A stretch of 64,000 nt of DNA from Cristatella mucedo (GCA_009760855.2 WPIO01000001.1:1926001-1990000); one strand, 5' to 3'. Shown: positions 22,700 to 33,885, counted from the stretch's first letter. The notes: generated by a model from the sequence alone, not told the origin. Numbers and translations: made by a program.

Positions 22700-23100
22700 A
22701 TTTAAGCACACACACACACACACACACACACGCGCGCTTGCACACACACGCACGCACACACAGACACACCTCGTATGTGCTTGTGTGTGTGTTTGCCTGC
22801 TTGTGTGTATGCACGGCTGTCTATATGTGTGTGGACATGTGCTTAAAATGTATGTGTATGTGTGTGTGTGTGTGTGTGTGTGCGTGCGCGTGCGCGTGTA
22901 CGTGTATGCGGGCCGAGTGTAAAATGTATGTTTGTGTGCGTGCGTCCGTATGTGTGTGTGTTGTGTGATGTGTATGTGTCTAAAGTGGTAAAGTGTGTGT
23001 GCACATGTGAGTGTGGTAAGCAAGTTTGTGTGTGTGTGTGTGTATGTATGTATGTGTGTGTGTGCGTGAGTGTGTGTGAGTGTGCATATAAAGTATGTAT
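22700..23100. repeat. back-to-back (CA)n and (TG)n tract
   Basis: (CA)n at 22707-22770 is followed by (TG)n-rich sequence from 22785 to 23085 with CGCG and GCGTGCGC interruptions. The opposite halves are complementary, so the tract is a large imperfect inverted repeat and is also alternating purine-pyrimidine. Confidence 0.85.
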
Positions 23101-24439
23101 GTATATGGCTTATTCGTGTAGGATTCGGAACTAGCTACGGAGTTTTCATTTAATCATAGCAGATGATTTGTGGATGCCGTTGGTAGGAGGGCAGGGAGAT
23201 GCCGCTGGCCTGTATTTCACCTATCAGTGGGAAGCTGTAGATCGTGGAGCTGCATTCCTAGTCCCCCAACATGCATCCCTTTCGCATAAGAAAGAACACA
23301 TGCAAAATGAGATCCCTCGCTGATCCGAGCCCCCGCAGACCTAGTTAAGTAGTTCCCATGCTGTTCCATTGAGGTTGCACGTTGTATGGGGCATGTGTAC
23401 CATGTACAAGTGGTTGCTTGCTTGCTTCCCTCGGGTGACACCGAGTATCAATCACCATTGGGCCACAGCTAAGATTATCAAGGAGGGGGCTAAGCCTTGG
23501 CCTTGCTTTGGGGTTGTAACAGAAAGTCATTGGATTTATGGCATAATAAAGTCAATGTCCCTGTCCTGGTGGCTTAGAAAACCGACAGAAGATGCTTCTC
23601 CTGTGTGCCTAATTTACTTGTATCAACTTTGTGGTTTCGTGCCACCAGGTGCATTATGGATGCAGTATCCTCTTTTTTTATTTTTAAGCCATGATTAGGA
23701 AGTAATTACCATTTACTGGCAGTGCAGACACTATTCCTTATAACTTAGTGACAGTGCCTATTACACTATTCCTTCTAAGTTCTGTGGTAGCTATTATTCG
23801 TCAATGGGAAGCCGTGGTTGCGAACAATGGACGTTATTTTTACCGCTTATTGCTACGCTGATTGCTCATTTGGCCTCACAGCCGTGTCATGGTACCGAGT
23901 GCACGTGCTGCTTCTGAATGCTAGGATTCCTAGGCAACTTCTCACCGATTATGAGTAGTAGCTCATACCGTTTTGCTAGGCTATGAAGCTTACTTTTGAA
24001 GCAAACACTCGGCAATTCTGTTCCCAAAGGCTCTAAACTTTTCACAAGATTCACTAATTCAAGACTCGAGTTCTCAAAGAGAGTCTCTCATGCAATGCCT
24101 TCTTCTTAGCTGCCCTCAAAGCCCCGTAGCTAGCTCTAGGTGCAGAATCTGAATCCGCACTTCGTTTGGGGCGCTGCCCGAAAATGCTGTTCAGCCCTTC
24201 GCAAAATTGGCATGCCTTAAAGCTCCGAGAGCCTGAAACGTTCTTGCATCGAAAGAAAACTCTGCCTGCGATGCCTTGTGAAGCCACGGTCTAAACAGAA
24301 ATAAGCGTACACCCTTAGGTACATGTACGTTGTCAGCTTTGTTTACATGGTCATATCTAAAGCGTTACGTAAATTAATGCAAAGCAAGTTGTGTATTAAC
24401 ACACAACACAGTGACTAGAGTAACAACGCCCAAGAGAGG

Positions 24440-24838
24440 CAGAGTTCTCACTGGTTTGCAGACAGGTTGGTGTCCAGCAGCAAAACGAGGCATCGTCTGG
24501 ATGGCACCTCCTAGCGCCTCAAGAAGGCCTCCGGAAGTGAACAGGGGGCCACAGCTGTCAGCTCTCCACTCAAAAAGCCACGAAACCACAATAGCCTAAA
24601 GCTCGAAAAATGTTACCCCTTCGACAGAAAAGGTCTCGAGCAAGGTCGAAGCGACTTGTTCTCCAGCACCGAAAGGACTGGACTCTGCCATCCACCAAAC
24701 GCATACAGATGTACAGATTCTGTTGTTGGGCACGAAGCCTGTGCCGAAGGCTGCCGCCACTCCCGGAGCATACTTGGATTTGTATCACCTCAAAATGGGT
24801 ATAGCCATTTGAGAGTTTAAGGCAGCCCTCTTAGACTG
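24440..24838 (+). pseudogene. coding-like remnant, unknown protein, frameshift and stops
   Basis: In the insert found only in duplication copy 2, one plus frame reads SEQGATAVSSPLKKPRNHNS up to about 24598. A shifted frame continues from 24600 with SSKNVTPSTEKVSSKVEATC, then QTHTDVQILLLGTKPVP, TPGAYLDLYHLKMGIAI, one stop, and EFKAALLD. The serine/lysine/proline-rich stretch followed by a hydrophobic block looks like a decayed protein. A GTATAG donor-like site at 24797 would also allow the last part to be an exon. No family is recognised. Confidence 0.3.
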
Positions 24839-24892
24839 AAAAATAGTGTACCTGTTGGGCCCTTCTAAACACTTGAGCAGTGCCTCTTGCTC

Positions 24893-25550
24893 GTGCAGTC
24901 CATCGTGCAGTCCACCCATCGTGCAGTCCACCCATCGTGCTTGTCCACCACCCATTGTGCAGTCCACCACCCATCGTGCAGTCCACCCATCGTGCAGTCC
25001 ACCCATCGTGCAGTCTACCCATCGTGCAGTCTACCCATCGTGCAGTCCACCACCCATCGTGCAGTCATCACCCATCGTGCAGTCCACCCATCATGCAGTC
25101 CATTCATCGTGCAGTCCACCCATCGTGCAGTCCACCCATCGTGCAGTCCACCCATCGTGCAGCCCACCCATCGTGCAGTCCACCACCCATCGTGCAGTCC
25201 ACCCATCGTGCAGTCCACCCATCGTGCAGTCCACCCATCGTGCAGTCCACCCATCGTGCAGTCCACCCATCGTGCAGTCCACCCATCGTGCAGTCCATTC
25301 ATCGTGCAGTCCACCCATCGTGCAGTCCACCCATCGTGCAGTCCACCCATCGTGCAGTCCACCCATCGTGCAGTCCATTCATCGTGCAGTCCACCCATCG
25401 TGCAGTCCACCCATCGTGCAGTCCACCACCCATCGTGCAGTCCACCACCCATCGTGCAGTCCACCACCCATCGTGCAGTCCACCACCCATCGTGCAGTCC
25501 ACCACCCATCGTGCAGTCCACCCATCGTGCAGTCCACCACGAATTGTGCA
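24893..25550. repeat. minisatellite, 16-bp and 19-bp units, about 40 copies
   Basis: The unit CCACCCATCGTGCAGT (16 bp) alternates irregularly with CCACCACCCATCGTGCAGT (19 bp) and with variants carrying CATTCATCG or TCTACCC. Because 16 is not a multiple of three and the unit has no stop on either strand, all plus frames stay open (232-266 codons, cycling through SCSP, PIVQST, HRAVHP) and the minus frames do too. These ORFs are artefacts. The last clustered 19-bp units lie at 25420-25505. Confidence 0.95.
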
Positions 25551-26019
25551 TCTTCAGCATCCCTCAGGGAGAAAGGGCTGCATAGCAGAAACCACTTTTT
25601 TGAGACTTTCATCCATGAGGCCTCTATAAACACTCTGAAAGCCTGATCAACTGTCTCCCTCCTCCACCCGGTGCAGCTTGGTAGCCACTCTATTGGACTT
25701 GTGGTAGAGAGGGCGCAGAGGAGCCAAGCTCGACTGCAGGCCTGCGGTGCGTCACTGACTGGTCGGTCTTCCCATTTGGGGAGAGGTTGCTAAAGCCTTC
25801 TATGGGCTTGATACTTCATAAACGGCTGGTTGTATTTGCAAACGAAGCACCTGGCAGATACCTTGACTCTTGCCACATTTATTCCGAATTTAGTGCCCAG
25901 CTCTGGCGAACACCAGTGGCCTTTTTCCGCTGCCGGCCAGCGCACTGGTGATATTTCAAATCTGGAGCAGTCAACCCACGCATTCGCTCTCTCTTTCTCC
26001 CCCCTCTTTCTCCCTCTCA

Positions 26020-26215
26020 CCCTCTCTCTCTCTCTCTCTCTCTCTCTCGCCATCTCTCCATCTCTTCTGTTTTTCTGTTCTCCTATTCATTCTCTCTCTC
26101 GTGTTCGTCACCGTCTGTGTGTGTGTTCGTGTGGGTATGTGTGTGCACATGCTTGTGTGTGCTCCCGTGTACGCGTGCGTGTGTGCGAGCGTGTGCATGT
26201 GTGGGTGTGTCTACC
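26020..26215. repeat. (CT)n then (GT)n simple sequence
   Basis: (CT)n at 26023-26047 and an imperfect TG/CG alternating stretch from 26112 to 26210, inside the distal end of duplication copy 2. Confidence 0.8.
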
Positions 26216-27308
26216 TCCATCCATTAAAAGAAGGCGCAGAGCCATGATGTCACTCACCACGACGAGTGACCCGTGGTTATAATTCTGAAAGGTAGCTGTA
26301 GCTAGCCGAAAGTCTGAAAGCCTGAGTGTCGCCTATATAGTTGTCAACGATTAGGGGTCATCTCACGTAGCCGGTAAGAGCTAGAATGCTCGACAGCCTT
26401 GAAAGGGCAGCAGTTGAGAGAATGAGTAGCGGCACCAGTGACAGCAATGGAGGGAACGTGCAGCTGCCAATCGTTGCCAATGTTTGCCGATCGTAAGGGA
26501 AATCACGGTGCCAGAGCTGCAGAACAAAGATATGCTGCCAAAGTCTGTGAATTGAAGAGTGGAAGAAAGAGCCAAGCCAAGTTCGTTAGCCTGGCCGTAT
26601 CCTGAACACGAAGAACAGGGCACATAGTGTAGGAGGAGGACACTGTAGCCAAGCCACGAAGCGTGGCCGCCTTGGCATATCGCTTTGAGAGCTTTGGCAG
26701 CACGCATCCTCCTCTGACCACCAGCGAGAGGCGCTGCTAGTCCTGCGCCGAAGTTGGAGTAGGGCTGAGGTCAACCCCAGGAGCATCACCGAGCAAGATC
26801 GGCCGACGACATCAGTCGCGCTGATCAGGTGGCCGACTGCAGTGCTCGGGGCCGCCTCTCGGCTGCAGCCTTTTTGCTTGCGTCAGCTGCTGCAGCTGCC
26901 CAGAGGGATATGCAGCTGCCCGCCCTCCTGTTCCTGTCCCTGCTACAGTGGCAGTCGTGCTTCAATTGAGCTGTTTGACTCGGGACTGCGTGTTCAAGTG
27001 CTTCGACGGCCAGGACCCCGGCCTTCCCCAGCTGACTTAGCCATGGATGGATGGACAAATTAAAAGGGTCAGTGGCTCGGTGTGTGCGTGTGTGTGCGTG
27101 TGCGTGCGAGTGCTTGCGCCGTGTGCGTGCTGTGCCTCTTACCACCACTCCTGTATACCAGCGGATTAGCCAGTCAGCTAGCACACACGACTGGCTTGGC
27201 ATGGTGAATGTTTTGCTTGGCTGCACTGGTCCGGGCTGATGCCGCAATCCTCCCTTCCGAAAGCCTGCAGCTGCAGATTGCAGGCTTCCGCTTCTGTCGC
27301 TGTGGCAG
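26216..27308. other. no firm feature; weak exon-like block near 26950
   Basis: Between 26945 and 27035 a block after an acceptor-like CTGTCCCTGCTACAG reads SRASIELFDSGLRVQVLR in the plus strand, but no convincing donor precedes the stop at 27060. The rest is GC-rich sequence with overlapping chance ORFs. Confidence 0.3.
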
Positions 27309-27463
27309 CAGAGACTGAGCTGCAGTCACCCTCACTCTTTAGCACAGAGAACGGCGGAGTCTCACCCCACGACGGCTCCAGCTTCGCCAAGTACGCTGCC
27401 CAGAACCAGCTTGATGTGAAGCAGCACCTGTCCAGGTGCTCCAGATGTGGCTCGCCAAGCGAG
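27309..27463 (+). CDS. probable internal exon, unknown protein
   Basis: The acceptor (CTTCTGTCGCTGTGGCAG) and a strong donor (AGCGAG/GTGAGTC) bound a 155-nt block ending in phase 0. It encodes about 51 residues: ETELQSPSLFSTENGGVSP, HDGSSFAKYAAQNQLDVK, then QHLSRCSRCGSPSE. The CSRC motif is noted, but a single CxxC is not evidence for zinc binding. A second AG three bases downstream (27311) is an equally possible exon start. The reading has no low complexity and its codons fit coding use. No family is recognised. Confidence 0.45.
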
Positions 27464-27884
27464 GTGAGTCGTGATCCCGTTGACCGGAATGACGTAGCCA
27501 CCGAGCGTCACTGCTGCTGCTGCTGAGACGGCCGAGGCACATCAATGGGAGCATTGCTCGCTCGGAGCGTTGGCCGAGGGTGCCACCGCCGCGCGAGTAT
27601 TCGATGTGCTGCCATCGGTGGCAGGGTTGTGCTGCTGTGCGTGGTGCAGTGACGGCCGAAGTGAATTGAGCCAGTGCCGGTGGAGCTCTTGTAAGACCCA
27701 CCGTGGGTGAGCATGGCTGCTGAGGGGCACTGTGAGCATCCAAGCAGACGAAAGTGTTGCCGAAGCAGGAGGAGGTGGCAGATGCTTGATGTCTCGGCAT
27801 GCACCCATGTCGGAAAGCTTGCCACTAGGGGGGGGGGTCTGTCATATCTTGAAAAAAAGAGAAAGAGAGCAAGATAAGGAATAG

Positions 27885-28007
<123 letters not shown>

Positions 28008-28263
28008 CATGGTGAGAGAGAATGAGTGAAAGTAAAGAGTGGCTGGAACTTTGTGAGAGGAGGGAGAGAGAGGAGACAGACAGACAGACAGAGACAGAGA
28101 GAGAATAGGTACTAAGGAGAGACAGAGACAGAGACTGAGGCACACGCACATTTTACATACTTTACATTTTACTTTACACTTTGCACAGAGAGAGAGAGAG
28201 AGACAGAGAGAGACAGAGAGACATTTAGAGAGAGCTAAAGAGAGAGCTCACATCTCTGCAATG

Positions 28264-29165
28264 TCGATTTTTTGAGCCAGCTAGTCTCTTGCGAATGGCG
28301 TCTCTCATGCAAAGGTCGAGCAGTAGGCTCTGCATGCAATCAAAATGCCACATATTACTTACCGGCTAAGTACTTGCGCCAAGCGTTGACTGGCAGATGC
28401 TGGTTAGCATACTATACACAAGGGCCATGTGCTGGCTGCATCTGAGGCAAACTCTTTGTATTGGTGTGATGCTATTTTACATTGACGTGCCTGTTAGCAT
28501 GCTGCTGTAAGGCACTTGACGCGAACACCCACTTTGCTTGAATCCATCTGCTGTAAAACCAGGTCAGTGCCTGAGCAATGTGCAGCTGCGCATTGCATAC
28601 TGCCTCTGAGTTTGAGCAGCTGGAGCTTCAGTGCGATTGTGCAAAGTGCAATTGGCAGCGTGCTCAATGGCTCAATACTCAAGACGAATACCGTCTGCCT
28701 TGCAAGAAGGGGCATAGGCCTGTCGTCCTCTTGGATTTCGAAGTGCGCTGTCAGTGAGGTTGTCAACTTTTGACTGAAGGGGAGTCGAGTGGAATTATGA
28801 GGAGAGGGTTAGCAAAAGTAATGACGACAATTTTCGATCACATTTGCCGTGAATATTATCAGCTGACGATGGTGACCTAAAATGAACGGCAACTAATTTC
28901 CATGTTACTTTGGTGGTGATATTTTGTGTGCACCTACATTTGATATCGAATGCGAAATTGCACGAACGCCTTTACAGCTGTGCCATGTAAGCCAAAGCAA
29001 GTGGTGGCTCTTGATCTGTCTTAAACGGATCTTATTTGACATGCTCATCAAACTGGAGCTTTTCTTGGATGATCACAGGCTGGTATTGCCGTCCTGATGC
29101 TCAGCTGTGGCTATGCAATGCTATATATTGCCGTCTGTTGTGCACCACAAAGCCTCAGGACCGAG
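28264..29165. other. no recognised feature
   Basis: A minus-strand open block at about 28500-28745 follows an acceptor-like CAACCTCACTGACAG and contains LKLQLLKLRGSMQCAAAH. With no donor or recognisable family I do not call it an exon. Confidence 0.35.
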
Positions 29166-29169
29166 GGGT

Positions 29170-29525
29170 TATTTGGAGGAAGTGCCAATAGTGCCTATAC
29201 CACAGCCTAAGTGGCATTTGGTAGCCAACAGACTTCATCTCACTCAACAAAGAGAAAGTGAGATGCGTAGCCGGGTCCGGAGGGAGTCGAGGAAGTGAGC
29301 AGAATGGAAGTAGCAGCTCAGGACGACTTGAAACAATGTGCCACAGTCGGCCGCAGGAAAGTAGATGTCACTTCATAAGAATTGTGGAAGTGAATTTGAC
29401 AGTCTCGGACCTGCAGAGCTCAAACTTCTGTCTCCAAGGTCTTTAACAGAAGGAATGGAGCAACTAGTTTTATGATCCATAGAGGACCCAGGAGCACGAG
29501 GAGGCTGCAACTGGTGCACTGCAGG
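29170..29525 (-). mobile_element. LINE family B, 3' end
   Basis: Minus strand: GTGCACCAGTTGCAGCCTCC through a decayed KTLETEV/PRLSNSLPQFL-like block to GTCGTCCTGAGCTGCTACTT, GAAGTCTGTTGGCTACCAAA and CACTTAGGCTGTG. The order is that of the copy at 63238. The segment 29290-29520 also matches 17195-17405. Confidence 0.75.
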
Positions 29526-29534
29526 TCAGCTTCG

Positions 29535-29625
29535 TAACAATAGTTATAAGACATTTGCATAGCACCCTCAGTGAGCTAAGTCTTTTTCTAGGCAATTCAC
29601 ACAGGGTGTAAAGGAATGGGTCTTC
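29535..29625 (-). mobile_element. LINE family A, 3' tail fragment
   Basis: Minus strand: TGAATTGCCTAGAAAAAGAC, TTAGCTCACTGAGGGTGC and TATGCAAATGTCTTAT. It abuts the LINE B fragment in the same orientation. Confidence 0.6.
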
Positions 29626-31500
29626 ATAATTTTTGATCATCTTCACATCGTTCGAATTATGGCACAAATAATTGACATGTAACATCTTGTGCTTGCTAAG
29701 CATTCAGTGCCTTAATCGTTGTTCTTGCAATTTGAGTGCTAGTTGCCTTTGCCGCTCTACTATCTATGTTATAAATGAGCAGCTCACTGCCTGCGGACTT
29801 GCTTCGCTGAGTTATAGTAGTTCTGTCACGGAAGACAGCGGTATGCCATCTTGTGTGATTGGACTGCTTGAGTTACTGGAGTACGCCATCTTGCCGCGTG
29901 ACTTGCAGCGTGACTGGAGTGCGCAATCTTGCCGAGTGACAGAGGGAAATACGGACTTTCTCGCTCGCTTAAATTTTTTTGATATATATGGTAGCACTGC
30001 GCATTTTAGCAGTTTGTTGACAGTCTGAACCTGGCTTTTTTGCTTGGAACCCTGGAAAGCCTTAAGCTTAGGTCATACAAAAGCCACTGTGTTAATAGTC
30101 AGTTGTTGCCAAAAGCTGTGGTCAAATCAAGCATCGGATGGTTTGTCACAAAAAAGGGAAGCAGATTTTGTGATGGCAGGCTGCATTACTGAACATGCAA
30201 ATCGATCTTAGAGTGATTATCCTTATGTATCCCGAGAATCTAGAATTTGCAGTTATTGGGTAAATCTCTGTCTTGGAAAATGAAAAAGGCCTATCTGATA
30301 TGGCTGGGCATTCAAGTACTGGAGGTGTTTCGCTCGCGTGCCTTTTAACTTAGGTAGATGTCGGATTCATGTCCAGACCATTTGTCTCCTTTGCTGCAGG
30401 AGCTGTGATGTCTTCCATTAGATCAACGGCTGCTGAGCAAAATTCGCAACCTTACCCACAATGCTTGCCAAGGCTTGCCTATTGCATACCTGGCCTAATT
30501 GCTGCACGTGTATCAGTCTCCTCGTGCCTGAAGATCCTCTATGGGCAACAGATTAGCTGCTCCTTTCGTTGGCTTTTCTCAGTCAGACTAGACATTAATT
30601 TTCTTATGTAATTATATAGCATAAAAACAAGTCAATGTTGCTGTTTGTCTGTCATGTCGGCCATGCTGCATTCACTCCGGATTGACATCTTTTGGCATTT
30701 GCTTCGATAATCCAGAGAAATAATTATGCCTATGAATGCTTGATAGTTCTCTCAGAGGTTAAAAACATCAAATTTCATCTTTACATCTTACAAAAGACTC
30801 GCGATTAACAAAGATCCCCTCAAGCTGCCTTTGTTCTCTACTGATTTCGGCGCAAACGATCAGCGATCAATCAACGATCAACGATCGAGCGCTGATGGTT
30901 GCGCTCGGTCATCCTATGATTTCAATTAAGCGGGATGGGGCGTCGAGACGACTAGATGGTGTGGACCGAGTTTGTTCGAGAGCATACTGGAGGAGCACTC
31001 GAACTTGAGGAGCAAGGAGGTGGAATGGATGCAAGCTGATGCAAGCGAATGAAGTGACCTATGTAGCCACTGAGTATCTCGATATCGATCCGATGCTCGT
31101 GAAGGGAGTCGGTGAGTCTCAGACAGACTCAGAGAATCTCAGAGCGTGTAGTGTAGTGTGGCCGCTACGCCCCTATGCCGCCAGGCCAGACGAGTCCCTG
31201 AGATGTGCACCCGCTGCACTCGATTACGGGCATGAGTGTGAGCACGGCTATACACGATCGCATTATTTATGTATGCATCTCCGTCTAGCAGCTTACCCGG
31301 TGCCCCAGTGAACCTGTCTTTTTTTGGTTCGAAGTGCACACCTTTGCATAATTCATCGCATCTTATCAGCCAGAGGTCTTACTTATCGCTATCTATTAGT
31401 GTTTACATGTTTGCATGCGGGCCTAAGTATGAAACTTGATTGCATGCATGCTTGATGTCGTTCAAGTCACTAAGCCTTGGGCACTGATTCTTTCACAGCG
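29626..31500. other. no recognised feature; two weak exon-like blocks
   Basis: A 118-codon plus ORF (29672-30028) and an 80-codon one (30369-30611, after an acceptor-like CTCCTTTGCTGCAG) have no matching donors. A block ending at 31111 with a good donor (GAGTCG/GTGAGT) reads NEVTYVATEYLDIDPMLVKG, but its acceptor is unclear. Confidence 0.3.
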
Positions 31501-31504
31501 AGCT

Positions 31505-31605
31505 GTACATCGCCTGGATAGAGATTAAGTTCTCTTAGGGTCCGATACAAATGACCTATTATTATTATCATTATTATTATCATCATTATTATCATCATTA
31601 TGCAC
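31505..31605 (+). mobile_element. SINE family B, 3' tail with (ATT)n
   Basis: CGCCTGGATAGAGATTAAGT, TCTCTTAGGGTCCGATACAA, then ATTATTATCATTATT. Only the tail is present. Confidence 0.65.
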
Positions 31606-31904
31606 TATGCTGAGAGTGAATCTATGCATCGACGCTAAGGCCAAGCCTCCATTCTGTAATCTCTTATGTAAGTAGACAGAATATTCGTCCGAACCGTATC
31701 AAACTGTAATTGCAAGCTCAACCTACCGAGTTCGTTAAAAAAGGAGGAAGTGAGAAAGAGGTGGCAAGGGGGAGGGCAGTGGCGAGCTGACGACAGAGCC
31801 GACTGAGCGATGTAGCCAAGGATACTGGAGGGTGCCGTGGCAAGAGCAAAAAGTGAAACGTGACGCACCGAAGCTATCGTCACGTCACAAGTCTTTGTAT
31901 GCAG

Positions 31905-31980
31905 AGCAACTGGGGTGACAGCAGCAGTCCGAATGGAGGCCATTACTGTAGACTGGATTGCGGCTGACTTTTCCTCCGAG
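31905..31980 (+). CDS. possible internal exon, unknown protein
   Basis: A 76-nt block between an acceptor (AAGTCTTTGTATGCAG) and a donor (CTCCGAG/GTACAG). It starts with one codon-completing base and ends in phase 0. The 25 residues read ATGVTAAVRMEAITVDWI and AADFSSE, an alternating hydrophobic pattern suggestive of a beta strand. It is short, so chance is a real alternative. A 123-codon ORF on the opposite strand (31635-32006) covers it and lacks splice or family support. Confidence 0.35.
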
Positions 31981-32503
31981 GTACAGTATGAGTATGTGTC
32001 CCCCATTCTCCACGGGAGAGTGGGAGGGGGTGGTGGGGGCTTAAACTGGTGGGGTACTAAATGAACGGTAATTCATTCCAGTTTACCACTAGCGACGTCT
32101 GCCGGGTCTTTGCTTGCAGTGTGTGCTTTTGAGCATCGTCAGCCAATAGCCAGATGAATGGTCTAGTTGTATCCTCGGTGACCGATTTCGTCGACTCGAC
32201 GACTCAGACACCGGGCCAGCTTGCATCCGGTCTGCGAGCGTCGGTCCCTCAGTCCGTCCGGTTTGTGAGACCCAGTCCCTCAGTCCAGCAGCTCCACGAG
32301 CTCCCCACTGGTCTGCTCTCCTCTCTGAGCTGACTGGATCCAGGTTAGGACTAAAGAGAGGCATCAGTATAGCTCATACCGGTTGTCGGTTTGGTAAGAG
32401 AATTAGATGAACTCGGCACATCGGATTCAGTACGCCACGGACTGACTGCAAGCTGCAGGGACACGGAGTGAGGGCCACCGTCAGAGGCGAGGGAAGGGCT
32501 GGT

Positions 32504-32541
32504 GGGCAAGGCTGGGGCCGTGGCCTGCCCCAGCCTTGCCC
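32504..32541. repeat. perfect inverted repeat next to a C run
   Basis: GGGCAAGGCTGGGGC at 32504-32518 pairs with GCCCCAGCCTTGCCC at 32527-32541. A run of about 13 C follows immediately. Confidence 0.88.
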
Positions 32542-32754
32542 CCCCCCCCCCGTCCTCAGAGGCGCTGCTGGCGTGCTGAGTAAGTGTTGACTAGAGCAGA
32601 GTGCTGACTGCATATGCTTTGCATCTGGCACGATGGCTCGAGCATCGGGCCTTGAGCTCAAGGCTGCGACTGCAGATAGAGGGTATGGAGCTGGCAGCTG
32701 CTGCAGCGAAATGACACGCTGTCTGTCAGAATGACCGAAGTTTGGTAGTACGAT

Positions 32755-32850
32755 GTCAGTTAATGATTAAAATTTAAGTTACAATTTAATAACTAAATAA
32801 AGATTAAAATTTAATCATTTAACTTTAATTTAATTTAATATTTTAAGTTA
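32755..32850. repeat. AT-rich segment of ATTTAA words
   Basis: Repeated TTAAATTTTAAT-like words in both orientations. No coding signal. Confidence 0.7.
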
Positions 32851-33354
32851 GCTGCCAATGCTAGGTCCTCGAGTTGGAAAGGCAAGTATTTCAAGCTGCC
32901 AGTGCGCGATGTTGTAGCAAACATGGATATTCTGGCCACTGACTTGGCTTCAAAACGATATCTTTACGCCGGCGGGTCCGAAATACGAATTTTCAGTGAG
33001 CGGGTGCCTGGCTCAGCGTGCACCTAAGCAGCTGCTACAGTCGATTGTCATTGCCAAGCCCAGTTGTCAGAAGGCGTCAGCAAAACATGGTTGAACTTCA
33101 TCACTGCAGTGCTTTCCCCTGCTTGGGCCAGTACTTGAACTGAACAGGGTATCTTGGCTGAGTTACCAAATCTAGCCAAGCTGACGTCGGCTTGCCAAAC
33201 ACGATCTCTATCTTATGGTCAAATGCAGGCACGAGTGCGTTAGCATTTTGTAGTAATCCTAAGCAAATGTTTGCGAGTCAGATGTTTGCATGAGGAATTA
33301 TGATAGGTACCCGTCTGCAGCAAGACTTATTTCCTATCGATAAAGATTAAAAAG

Positions 33355-33535
33355 TAAAGATCGGCTTATTCAACAGCCTCATCTGCATGTTATAAAGCAT
33401 CAGAAGAGCCTTGTAGCCCCTGCCTGCACCGGGCCATAAAGAGTTGCCTGCTGCAGGAGTCAAGCCCTCTACCGGGATCATCAAGTGTGAGCCTTCCTCT
33501 AACCCCTTCCCGAAAAGACCCTGGGTAAGGCCCGT
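33355..33535 (-). mobile_element. SINE family A, degenerate
   Basis: Minus strand: box B-like GGCTTGACTCCTGCAGCAG, GGCAACTCTTTATGGCCC, CAAGGCTCTTCTGATGCTT and GAGGCTGTTGAATAAGCC. The 5' end is altered and box A is not clear. Confidence 0.6.
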
Positions 33536-33711
33536 TGTGTGCGCTATATAGGTACATTAATTGCCGGAGTTTACAAAGTGTTAGGCCTTAGTGGTTATTG
33601 GAGCTTTCATTTCTTTAAAAAACAGGTGGGAACGTGTATTCCATGATCGGATCTCTCAGGTGGTCACAACGCGAGTTGTTTCGAATCACTGTCGATGGTG
33701 TGTTGTTGGTG

Positions 33712-33885
33712 AGCCGTGATGGCACACTAGGTAAGGCGGTTGCTTTTCACGACCTCGGTCCCGATGTCGTGGGTTCGAATCTTGCGGTAGGCGATCCTTT
33801 ATCGCCACTGCAAGCGATGGTGATGGCCGTAAAGGCTCTTCTGTTGCTATACAAAAAGAGGCTGACAAATCAGCTAGTATTTATT
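33712..33885 (+). mobile_element. SINE family A, best preserved copy
   Basis: GATGGCACACTAGGTAAGGC (box A region), GGTTGCTTTTCACGACCTCG, box B GTGGGTTCGAATCTTGCGGT, AGGCGATCCTTTATCGCCAC, CTGCAAGCGATGGTGATGGC, AAAGGCTCTTCTGTTGCTAT, and the end AGAGGCTGACAAATCAGCTA. The 5' third has tRNA-like A and B boxes about 45 bases apart, as in pol III promoters. The tail does not share the LINE A hairpin, so its partner LINE is a different one. Confidence 0.85.

Larger units (their letters stand above)
23105..26215. repeat. segmental duplication, copy 2 (carries insert and minisatellite)
   Basis: Homologous to 20785-22320. Homology runs from GGCTTATTCGTGTAGGATTC to about 24125, is interrupted by about 1.4 kb absent from copy 1, and resumes at CATCTTCAGC near 25550. 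Between the two blocks only the words around ACACTTGAGC and GTGCAG are shared. Confidence 0.85.

Noticed and set aside
24893-25550. CRISPR-like array
   Set aside because: Repeats of 16-19 bp are directly adjacent with no unique spacers, and the context is an animal genome. It is a minisatellite.
24846-25646. 266-codon plus-strand ORF with PIVQST/HRAVHP repeats
   Set aside because: Every plus frame, and the minus frames too, is open across the 16/19-bp minisatellite because the unit lacks stops and rotates the frame. No flanking splice or start evidence.
28494-28766. 90-codon minus-strand ORF with LKLQLLKLRGSMQCAAAH
   Set aside because: One acceptor-like site but no donor, and no known family. 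The length is within chance expectation.
31009-31111. Exon candidate reading NEVTYVATEYLDIDPMLVKG with a good GTGAGT donor
   Set aside because: No acceptor with a pyrimidine tract could be placed, and the open stretch is short. Left as undecided.
33715-33800. A functional tRNA gene
   Set aside because: Boxes A and B are tRNA-like, but no cloverleaf with paired acceptor and anticodon stems could be formed, and the segment continues into a repeated tail. It is a SINE.
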